IMG/VR virus record: IMGVR_UViG_3300044695_005922
Coordinates: 1-64,000 of that record
DNA length: 64,000 bases
Strand: one strand, 5' to 3'
DNA from: a virus
Made by a program: the position numbers and the translations under genes. Shown piece after piece: positions 58,302 through 64,000 of this stretch. Below the pieces are notes generated by a model that saw only the letters and a program-made list of their open reading frames with translations, was not told the DNA's origin and did not search any database. Numbering within the stretch: position 1 is the first letter of the stretch; each line of letters starts with the position of its first letter.

Positions 58302-59669
58302 ATGACAATACAGTACAAAATAGACCAAATGCCATCATTACTACCAGATGCATTGAATAATATGAATGAGCATGGTAGAGGTGGGTGGGAATTAATACAC
58401 TTATACAATAATTTGGGTGTATTCAAATCTGGATTGGGAGGAACTATCACCAGTGGTTCGACTAATGTATCCGTGGATGCATTCGGGCGTCAACGAGTGG
58501 CAGACACATTCACTCTTGGTGATTACAAACATTTATATTCAATTGATTATAATTTCCTAAATTATTTTGTTAGTGGTGGTAGTTTAACCCACAACGCCAA
58601 CCAAGCACTCGTTGTATTACAAACTAGCGCAAGTGCTGCAAGTAGGACAATTCATCAAACGAAAATGTATCACAATTACATGCCTGGCAAAAGTCAATTG
58701 GTGTTGTCTAGTTTTAATTTTAAAGCAGCACAACCTGGTGTTATCAAACGTACTGGATACTTTGATGATTATAATGGTATCTTTTTTGAACAAGATGCCA
58801 CGGGAAGTTTAAATTGGGTAATTCGTTCTGCAACCAACGGCACGGGTTCTATTCAAGAAAATAGAATTCGTCAAGAAAATTGGAATGTTAATACGGCAAA
58901 TGCTCCTGAGTTTACCTTGGATATAACCAAAACACAATTAATATGGATTGATTTCCAATGGTTGGCGGTTGGTCGTGTTCGTGTAGGATTTGTTCACCAA
59001 GGGTCATTCGTTTTATGTCATATGTTTGACCACAGTAATTATACAGACAAACCATATATGTCCAACCCAAACCTCCCAGTTCGTTGTGAAATACGTAACA
59101 CCACAACCGCAACAGGAAGTTTTGACCAGATTTGTTCTAGTGTGATGAGTGAAGGTGGATTCGTAGAATCGGGGACAACCTGGGGAATCACAAGCCCAAA
59201 CTTACGAACTATCACCAGTGCATCATCTGTACCAATAATATCCATCAGATTAAAGAATAGTTATAACAATCTCCAAAATCGTGCATTCGTTCGTATTGAT
59301 AATATGAGTGTATTCACCAAAGATCAAACAGTGAAATATAGAATGGTCAAACTACCAAGCTCTGCATCACTCACTGGTGGTAGTTGGGTATCGGTGAATG
59401 CTGACTCAACCGTGGAATACAACGCAACCGCAACCGCAATCTCTGGTAGTGGACAAGAACTTCTTAATGGATTCGTGTTCGCCGGCGGCATTGGTGTTGG
59501 TAATGCAATCGCTGGTCAAGGGCAAGTCACTGGTGTTGCTACAAAAAATAATTATATCGCACAAAATTACGATAGTAACGATAGTGAAATTTACTCATTG
59601 GTGGTTACCAATATGACTGCAACCTCAACTGATGTAGGTGGGGCTACAACTTGGAGAGAGGTAACATAA
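58302..59669 (+). CDS. Virion structural protein, putative
   Basis: A 455-residue protein. The N-terminal 40 residues include a WELIHLYNNLGVFKSGLGG segment. The main part begins VDAFGRQRVADTFTLGDYKH, a pattern seen in structural proteins of large phages. The rest is rich in Ser, Thr, Asn and beta strands, with almost no Lys-rich or catalytic motif, as expected for a fibre or decoration protein. GGAACC is the only purine run upstream. Late-type promoter motif at 58267. Confidence 0.65.
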   Translation: MTIQYKIDQMPSLLPDALNNMNEHGRGGWELIHLYNNLGVFKSGLGGTITSGSTNVSVDAFGRQRVADTFTLGDYKHLYSIDYNFLNYFVSGGSLTHNANQALVVLQTSASAASRTIHQTKMYHNYMPGKSQLVLSSFNFKAAQPGVIKRTGYFDDYNGIFFEQDATGSLNWVIRSATNGTGSIQENRIRQENWNVNTANAPEFTLDITKTQLIWIDFQWLAVGRVRVGFVHQGSFVLCHMFDHSNYTDKPYMSNPNLPVRCEIRNTTTATGSFDQICSSVMSEGGFVESGTTWGITSPNLRTITSASSVPIISIRLKNSYNNLQNRAFVRIDNMSVFTKDQTVKYRMVKLPSSASLTGGSWVSVNADSTVEYNATATAISGSGQELLNGFVFAGGIGVGNAIAGQGQVTGVATKNNYIAQNYDSNDSEIYSLVVTNMTATSTDVGGATTWREVT

Positions 59670-59727
59670 TATATTTATTTTAATAAATACTATTTAATAC
59701 AATTGTAACATTAATGGAATCCTAATG

Positions 59728-59759
59728 TACGGGGACTTGTCTTATGATGAGTCCCCGTA
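59728..59759 (+). terminator. Perfect hairpin between late and CobS-like units
   Basis: TACGGGGACT and AGTCCCCGTA form a 10-bp perfect stem around a 12-base loop. No long T-run follows (TTATATTA), so termination may be partial. The region 59670-59727 holds only AT-rich sequence with ACTATTTAAT at 59689. Confidence 0.6.
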
Positions 59760-59766
59760 TTATATT
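59737..59766 (+). promoter_or_regulatory. Possible promoter folded into the hairpin
   Basis: TTGTCT at 59737-59742 begins in the last stem base and loop, and TATATT is at 59761-59766, spacing 18. The geometry repeats 19586 and 22868, but the -35 is weaker. Confidence 0.45.
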
Positions 59767-59809
59767 ACAGAGTATGAAGTTCACGACCAACTACACTCTC
59801 TGAGGAATT

Positions 59810-60958
59810 ATGACCACTCTTGTAAAGGTTCTGGATAATCTGACGGCGGTTGACCAGCATGGTAATGACATGACTGTTGATATTCCGCTCCACGCCCGAA
59901 AGCGAGCCAACGCAAACGGTACTGCACTCCGTATGTTGAACACCAAGACTGGTCGTACGCAGTGGCGTGATACTGATATGGCAGACTACGATGCTCTCCG
60001 CAAGACTGCGGTTCCCTCCAAGAAGGTAGAGAATGTGAAAAATGAACTGGAAAGTGATGTGGTAGAGTTTTTGAAGAACTGTGAAACTCTCAAGCCCTCG
60101 CATCTGATTATGGATTCGTTGAAGTGGCGATATTTGATGCGTTCGGTACTTCGTGGTAAGAACATTATGATGACTGGTCCTTCTGGTTGTGGTAAGACCC
60201 TCGCCGCACAGACTATCGCAAACGTGCTGGATGGCCGGCGGTTCTATTACTTCAATCTCGGTGCTACACAGGATCCCCGTTCCACGCTTATCGGTAATAC
60301 CCATTTCAGCAAGGACAAGGGTACGTTCGTGGCTGAGGCTCTGTTCGTCAAGGCAATTCAGGATGACAACGCCATCATTCTTCTTGACGAGTTGACGCGT
60401 GGACACGCTGACGCCTGGAACATTCTGATGACGGTTCTTGATGAGAACCAGCGTTACCTTCGCATTGATGAGATGCCAGACACACCGACGATTAAGGTGG
60501 CGAGGGGTGTAACGTTTATCGCTACGGCAAACATCGGTAGTGAGTACACCGCAACTCGTGTCCTTGACCGAGCGATGATGGACCGATTTGCTTCGGTGGT
60601 CGAGATGGAACCGCTTAACAGGGAAGATGAGCTTTCTCTTCTCACGATGACGTATCCAGAGGTTAATCCCGCTGCACTTCGTGCAATCGCAGAGATTGCA
60701 GACCACACTCGTACGCAGGTTCGTAGCGAAGATCCAAAGGTTACTACTTCTATCTCGTCCCGTATGACGGTTGAGATGGCTGGTCTGTTGAATGATGGGT
60801 TCACTCTCGCAGAGGCTGCTGAGGCGTGTGTCTATCCCTTCTTCTCTCCCGCTGGTGGTAATGATTCGGAACGCACGTACATGCGGCAGGTGGTGCAGAA
60901 GTACTTTGTGGACCCCACCATTACCGCTAACGTACCGTGGGAGCAAGCTCCCTTCTAA
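59810..60958 (+). CDS. MoxR/CobS-type AAA+ ATPase
   Basis: A 382-residue AAA+ ATPase. GPSGCGKT (123-130) is Walker A, AIILLDELTRG is Walker B, FIATANIGSEYTATRVLDRA holds sensor 1 and the arginine-finger region, and a C-terminal helical domain follows. The N-terminal 100 residues are family-specific. CobS-like genes are frequent in T4-like cyanophages; cellular CobS with CobT inserts cobalt in B12 synthesis, while MoxR proteins remodel metalloenzymes. The VWA partner is at 55677. GAGG precedes the start. The gene is visibly more GC-rich than most of the window. Confidence 0.85.
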   Translation: MTTLVKVLDNLTAVDQHGNDMTVDIPLHARKRANANGTALRMLNTKTGRTQWRDTDMADYDALRKTAVPSKKVENVKNELESDVVEFLKNCETLKPSHLIMDSLKWRYLMRSVLRGKNIMMTGPSGCGKTLAAQTIANVLDGRRFYYFNLGATQDPRSTLIGNTHFSKDKGTFVAEALFVKAIQDDNAIILLDELTRGHADAWNILMTVLDENQRYLRIDEMPDTPTIKVARGVTFIATANIGSEYTATRVLDRAMMDRFASVVEMEPLNREDELSLLTMTYPEVNPAALRAIAEIADHTRTQVRSEDPKVTTSISSRMTVEMAGLLNDGFTLAEAAEACVYPFFSPAGGNDSERTYMRQVVQKYFVDPTITANVPWEQAPF

Positions 60959-60983
60959 CATTTAAGGGAAACGTGATAGTGGG

Positions 60984-61011
60984 TACGCCTGTTACTACGG
61001 TAACGGGCGTA
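60984..61011 (+). terminator. Hairpin after the CobS-like gene
   Basis: TACGCCTGTTAC pairs with GTAACGGGCGTA (one G-T wobble) around a 4-base loop, a 12-bp stem. Only TTTCC follows, so the T-run is poor, but the stem is strong and sits 25 bases after the stop. Confidence 0.65.
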
Positions 61012-61061
61012 TTTCCGTTCGTTTGAGTATATGTATTGAAGTACAATGTAATGAGGTTATT

Positions 61062-61637
61062 ATGAATCCAAAGTATAATGTCACCATTCCTACCTTTATA
61101 AAAAATAAAATCCTAGATTTTGCACTACACTCTGGATTGGAATATTTTAAATATAACATGGACCCCCGAGCGGATGCTGCCAAGTGTAGCAGACGCTTTT
61201 GTATGCTTACCAATCATCCAGAACTGGAACTGTCACAAATAGTATCTGCGTATAGAGAAATTGTATACGAGCAAATCGGTGTCTCTAATATTTTACCCGA
61301 ACCACAGTTTGGAAATTTTATCGGTGTCAACTTAACAGGTGGTAGTGTGCATGAACACCAAGACAGTCGTGACAGTAATGGGAATATCCATTTACGATTT
61401 AATTTCATGATACAGAAACCAGATATCGGTGGTAATCCAATTATTGATGGAAAAGAATATTGGGTTGATGAAGGTGAATGTTGGATGAACTACGCATCGG
61501 AATGGTTGCACGGTTCTACCCCTGTTGTTGGTAACCGACCCAGGGTGGTATTAAGTTTAGGCGCATGTGTGCCGGAACATGTTGTTAAAGAAAAAATTTC
61601 AAAGAAAATTGGATGGATGCATCCGGAGGGTAGATAA
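61062..61637 (+). CDS. 2OG-Fe(II) oxygenase
   Basis: The start at 61062 follows GAGGTT. The 191-residue protein has VHEHQDS with H99 and D101, and the distal H150 in EWLHGSTPVVGNRPR, followed by Arg 159 and 161. That is the HxD...H facial triad and the 2-oxoglutarate-binding Arg of this superfamily. LRFNFMIQKPDIGG lies on the strand between. The substrate is unknown. It is joined directly to an HExxH protein (next start one base after the stop), which suggests that the two act on the same target. Confidence 0.75.
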   Translation: MNPKYNVTIPTFIKNKILDFALHSGLEYFKYNMDPRADAAKCSRRFCMLTNHPELELSQIVSAYREIVYEQIGVSNILPEPQFGNFIGVNLTGGSVHEHQDSRDSNGNIHLRFNFMIQKPDIGGNPIIDGKEYWVDEGECWMNYASEWLHGSTPVVGNRPRVVLSLGACVPEHVVKEKISKKIGWMHPEGR

Positions 61638-62477
61638 ATGTTATTTCACGATATTGATTACAGTCGTATCTTACAACCACAAGAAGATGGTTACGACATA
61701 GATGTATTCACGAAGATTAAAAAGAACAATGGATATGTTCCTGTTGAGTATCCGTCGTCTATGACAAAGTTTCATGGAAAGGTTGCAATCGTTCCTCGTT
61801 CTGAACAAGATTATCGGACGATTAAAACCTTAGACTTTGAATCGTTCGCTAACATTTATCAGCAAGTGTGGCCGTTGGGATATAATAATGTCCGTGGATT
61901 GGTAGATGTAATGGTTCCTAATCTTGAAGTAGGTCAGAATTATAGTGGTCAACACGATGGTAATGAATTTGGTCATCCTGGGGCATGGGCAATTATGACT
62001 TCAATTGACCAGTACAATCCCGTTGCTGCGTTAGCTAATCTTGTGCACGAACTGATGCACTGGAAGTTGGTTGCGTTGGGATTTGGTACAGGAGCAAACA
62101 CATTCTTTCCCACCACAGAAGAGTTTATTCTTAATCACGAAAGTGAATTGTGTTGGTCTATTGTAAACAGTTACGCCAACACGGCACAACCTGCGGTGGG
62201 TAACAAACCTACCAATCGTCCTGTGTCTGCCTCACTACACGCCTACTTGTCATTTCTCGGGGTGGCACATACACATATTCATAATCTAAAATATGAACCA
62301 GACAACGGTGAGTCACGATACAAGGCTCAACTATGGGGGTCACGATTCGATAAGTGTCTTGATGAATTGTGGAAGGTGGGTAAGTTTACCCCGCAGGGTC
62401 AACGATTAATGTTGGGTGTGAGTAAGTGGACTGCTGATTTCTTTTATGATGCAAAACAAATAAAGCATTTATTCTGA
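61638..62477 (+). CDS. HExxH-motif protein, putative metallopeptidase (paralogue of 9341)
   Basis: A 279-residue protein with HELMH at residues 137-141 in VHELMHWKLVALGFG. It shares with the protein at 9341 the DYSRILQPQEDGYDIDVF opening, the zinc motif context, the SIVNSYANTAQ segment and the VSASLHAYLSFLG segment. The two differ widely elsewhere, so the duplication is old. This copy is preceded by a 2OG oxygenase; the other lies near a JmjC-like gene. Both could belong to peptide-modifying systems. Confidence 0.55.
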   Translation: MLFHDIDYSRILQPQEDGYDIDVFTKIKKNNGYVPVEYPSSMTKFHGKVAIVPRSEQDYRTIKTLDFESFANIYQQVWPLGYNNVRGLVDVMVPNLEVGQNYSGQHDGNEFGHPGAWAIMTSIDQYNPVAALANLVHELMHWKLVALGFGTGANTFFPTTEEFILNHESELCWSIVNSYANTAQPAVGNKPTNRPVSASLHAYLSFLGVAHTHIHNLKYEPDNGESRYKAQLWGSRFDKCLDELWKVGKFTPQGQRLMLGVSKWTADFFYDAKQIKHLF

Positions 62478-62478
62478 T

Positions 62479-62721
62479 ATGACAACCGTACTAATTATCA
62501 CCACCGCTGCCGTATATGTTTTCCTTATCGGATATATTATTCGTGACGCTGAAATTCAAAAATACAAATATACAACGGCCATACGTAATTTCGAACGTTG
62601 TGTATCTTGTAATACAATAATAGCTATTAATAAATCAACACCAATAAAAGAACGATTGTATTATGTACAGGGGTCTGGTCAACTATGTAGAGATTGTCAC
62701 GAAGAAGTATATCCTAAATAA
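62479..62721 (+). CDS. Membrane-anchored zinc-ribbon protein, 80 aa
   Basis: TTVLIITTAAVYVFLIGYII is an N-terminal membrane span. CVSCNTIIAINKSTPIKERL and LCRDCHEEVY supply two CxxC pairs for zinc. It starts one base after the preceding stop. The topology would place the zinc ribbon in the cytoplasm or envelope. Function unknown. Confidence 0.65.
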   Translation: MTTVLIITTAAVYVFLIGYIIRDAEIQKYKYTTAIRNFERCVSCNTIIAINKSTPIKERLYYVQGSGQLCRDCHEEVYPK

Positions 62722-62739
62722 ATCATATTTAATGTTCTC

Positions 62740-62768
62740 TTGACAAAGACTTAACAATGTAGTATATT
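62740..62768 (+). promoter_or_regulatory. Sigma-70-type promoter
   Basis: TTGACA at 62740-62745 and TATATT at 62763-62768, spacing 17, 30 bases before the next start codon. Confidence 0.85.
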
Positions 62769-62798
62769 TCAAGTAACCCTAACCGTAAGGAGAAACAA

Positions 62799-63005
62799 AT
62801 GCCCAAGGCGCCAGTGTTTAACCGTGGTGAGCAGGTTATTATTAGTGAACCCGTGGATGATTTCTATGAGGGTAAGACAGGGGTAATCACTGAGGATGAG
62901 TATCGTGATTATATTGGTCAGTATGTATACTATGTTCGATTGGATAACGATGGGTATGAAATGGAATTTACCGCTGACGAACTTATACTCGACGAGGATA
63001 ATTAA
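62799..63005 (+). CDS. SH3/KOW-like small protein, 68 aa
   Basis: AAGGAG lies upstream. The product FNRGEQVIISEPVDDFYEGK, TGVITEDEYRDYIGQYVYYV, then RLDNDGYEMEFTADELIL, has the strand spacing of a KOW or SH3-like barrel. The fold is found in transcription and ribosome proteins and in phage accessory proteins. First gene after the promoter at 62740. Confidence 0.6.
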   Translation: MPKAPVFNRGEQVIISEPVDDFYEGKTGVITEDEYRDYIGQYVYYVRLDNDGYEMEFTADELILDEDN

Positions 63006-63110
63006 GTGAACGATGACAATATGGACGAACTGTGGGGACTGTTTGTATTTGGGTTTGGTCTGTTACTGATGGGTATTGGTAAGTGGTTTAAACGCCGTCA
63101 CAAGGATTAA
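63006..63110 (+). CDS. Small membrane protein, 34 aa
   Basis: The GTG at 63006 directly follows the previous stop; ATG 63021 is an alternative. ELWGLFVFGFGLLLMGIGKW is one membrane span followed by a basic end (KRRHKD). Function unknown. Confidence 0.5.
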   Translation: MNDDNMDELWGLFVFGFGLLLMGIGKWFKRRHKD

Positions 63111-63112
63111 TT

Positions 63113-63265
63113 ATGGGTAAAACGTGGAAAGATAAAAACAAGTGGTCAAAGAAGCAAAACGATAAATCTGATAAGAAAGGTCAGAAAGATTACAAAGAAT
63201 TGTATACCCACAAGAAGCCAAAGATTACCAAGTTTGAATGGTACGATGTAGATGGAAATCTATGA
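63113..63265 (+). CDS. Lys-rich small protein, 50 aa
   Basis: Starts three bases after the preceding frame. MGKTWKDKNKWSKKQNDKSD and onward is very basic until FEWYDVDGNL at the end. Likely a nucleic-acid-binding or disordered protein; no family recognised. Confidence 0.55.
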   Translation: MGKTWKDKNKWSKKQNDKSDKKGQKDYKELYTHKKPKITKFEWYDVDGNL

Positions 63266-63320
63266 ATATAATCATAGAGGTCGGTGATACATATAAACAC
63301 ACCTATTAATAGAGAATGTT

Positions 63321-63434
63321 ATGTGGGCAATTGCTTGGTTAGTATCAATAGGAATTGGTTATTGGTTAGTATACTATCAATACCAACTCTGTAAGAAAGC
63401 GGAGCAAAAAGAGAATGGACAAACAATATCGTGA
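63321..63434 (+). CDS. Small membrane protein, 37 aa
   Basis: WAIAWLVSIGIGYWLVYYQY is a single membrane span followed by a polar tail. It overlaps the SprT-like gene by 20 bases. AGAG lies upstream. Function unknown. Confidence 0.45.
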   Translation: MWAIAWLVSIGIGYWLVYYQYQLCKKAEQKENGQTIS

Positions 63435-63891
63435 AATGATTAATACCCGACGATTGTATAAGTTCGAGGGTGAGTTCTTTTACCAACCGCAATATAAACC
63501 ATTTACTAAACAATTACCTATTAGTACATTACGTACCTTGGGTCAAACTATCTGGGATAATGAGTCAAATGGAAAGTATTTAATTCCTGAAATACGATTT
63601 GGTAAAGGCATATATCATACACAAGCACGTGGGAAAAACTTTTATTATTCCTGGTGTGATCGGCAAACCATAGAGCTCGCGCCTACCCAACGAGATATGA
63701 TAACCCTTATACATGAAATGGTCCACGCATTAGGATATGATTATCATGATAGTAGATTCGTGGGGAAGTACATCTATCTCTTAAAGAAATATGCAGGCAT
63801 ATCTAAAAAAGAACTTATATTAGGTATGAAAGAATATAGTGTGGCATTACCCGTAAAGTATAGGAAGAGCTATCGGTCACACCAACAATAA
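63415..63891 (+). CDS. SprT-like metalloprotease
   Basis: A 158-residue protein with HEMVH at residues 100-104 followed by ALGYDYH, so H111 is the likely third zinc ligand, as in SprT/Spartan peptidases (HExxH...H). The strand RQTIELAP before the helix and KYIYLLKKYA after it fit that fold. Spartan relatives cut protein-DNA crosslinks; phage members are uncharacterised. AGAGAATGG and the overlap with the previous gene give weak coupling. Confidence 0.65.
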   Translation: MDKQYREMINTRRLYKFEGEFFYQPQYKPFTKQLPISTLRTLGQTIWDNESNGKYLIPEIRFGKGIYHTQARGKNFYYSWCDRQTIELAPTQRDMITLIHEMVHALGYDYHDSRFVGKYIYLLKKYAGISKKELILGMKEYSVALPVKYRKSYRSHQQ

Positions 63892-63907
63892 ATAATATAG
63901 ATACAAG

Positions 63908-63964
63908 AGAGGTATAGACAAGCATCATGATAATAGTCATGATGTTTTTGTCTTTATACCCTCT
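63908..63964 (+). terminator. Long imperfect hairpin with internal T-run
   Basis: CATCATGA (63923-63930) pairs with TCATGATG (63937-63944) around TAATAG; TTTTT follows. Outer arms GACAA/TTGTC and GGTATA/TATACC extend the structure to more than 18 bp with bulges. It closes the transcript from the SprT-like gene. The last 36 bases hold nothing I recognise. Confidence 0.65.
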
Positions 63965-64000
63965 ATTATACCAGAAAATACCTCATATCGTACCCTATAT

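Noticed and set aside
59765-60961. Long open frame of 398 codons on the - strand
   Set aside because: It mirrors the CobS-like gene, whose + strand frame has Walker A and B, sensor 1 and a good ribosome site. The - strand product has no recognisable domain and is rich in His, Arg and Ser, as expected of an antisense shadow.
63262-63309. 15-codon frame between two small genes
   Set aside because: It has an ATGA overlap but is too short and too plain to support as a gene; chance is likely.
1-64000. CRISPR arrays, insertion sequences or rRNA genes
   Set aside because: No spaced direct repeats, transposase motifs or rRNA-like stretches were noticed. Intergenic gaps are nearly all under 150 bases.

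Overview
The window is 64 kb of a tailed-phage genome, most probably a large T4-superfamily myovirus (Caudoviricetes). Every gene I can support lies on the + strand, and genes are packed with ATGA/TAATG overlaps and strong GAGGT or AAGGAG ribosome binding sites. The phage assignment rests on a T4-type replication set: family B DNA polymerase, gp45-like clamp, gp44-like and gp62-like clamp loader, ATP-dependent ligase, dCMP deaminase and ThyX. Free-standing homing endonucleases and virion-type proteins add to this. No capsid, terminase, sheath or baseplate gene was recognised here, so the whole genome should be much larger than the window. Most of the DNA is AT-rich, with one strikingly GC-rich gene at 21.9 kb. 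The host cannot be named from the sequence.

Layout: 0-3 kb holds a 2OG oxygenase fragment, a Vsr-like nuclease and a probable sulfation set (APS-kinase-like, nucleotidyltransferase, sulfotransferase). 3-8.4 kb carries the polymerase, a DUF6065-SET fusion, the ligase and a tRNA-like element with an oversized anticodon arm. 8.4-19.6 kb mixes replication genes (clamp, clamp loader, dCMP deaminase) with two Mom-like DNA-modification genes, a DruA/DUF4338-like gene, a ClpP-like protease and an HExxH protein. 19.6-29.4 kb is a run of small genes, probably early, served by promoters of the form TTGAC(A/T)-N17-TATATT. Two of these promoters are folded into transcription terminators. The same stretch holds a RecB/Cas4-like nuclease, a TrmH-like RNA methyltransferase and a metallophosphoesterase.

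29.4-49 kb is a glycan locus. It begins with a collagen-like, His-x-Asp-repeat fibre protein and continues with about nine putative glycosyltransferases, a GDP-mannose 3,5-epimerase, a family-11 fucosyltransferase and methyltransferases. Inside it sits an unusual sugar-phosphate cassette: RibB (DHBP synthase), an APH-type kinase, nucleotidyltransferase, HAD phosphatase, transaldolase-like protein, second nucleotidyltransferase, cupin and a RuBisCO-like protein. This cassette is my best candidate for an undescribed system, perhaps making a short or branched activated sugar or polyol for a surface glycan or for modified DNA.

49-64 kb has probable late genes behind a recurring ACTATTTATA motif (685-aa and 455-aa virion-type proteins), plus ThyX and an HNH-like protein. 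A VWA/HExxH protein and a MoxR/CobS-type AAA+ ATPase form a chelatase-like pair here. A second 2OG oxygenase with an HExxH paralogue follows, then several very small membrane or basic proteins, a SprT-like metalloprotease and a long terminal hairpin. Family names come from motifs read by eye; no database search was possible.
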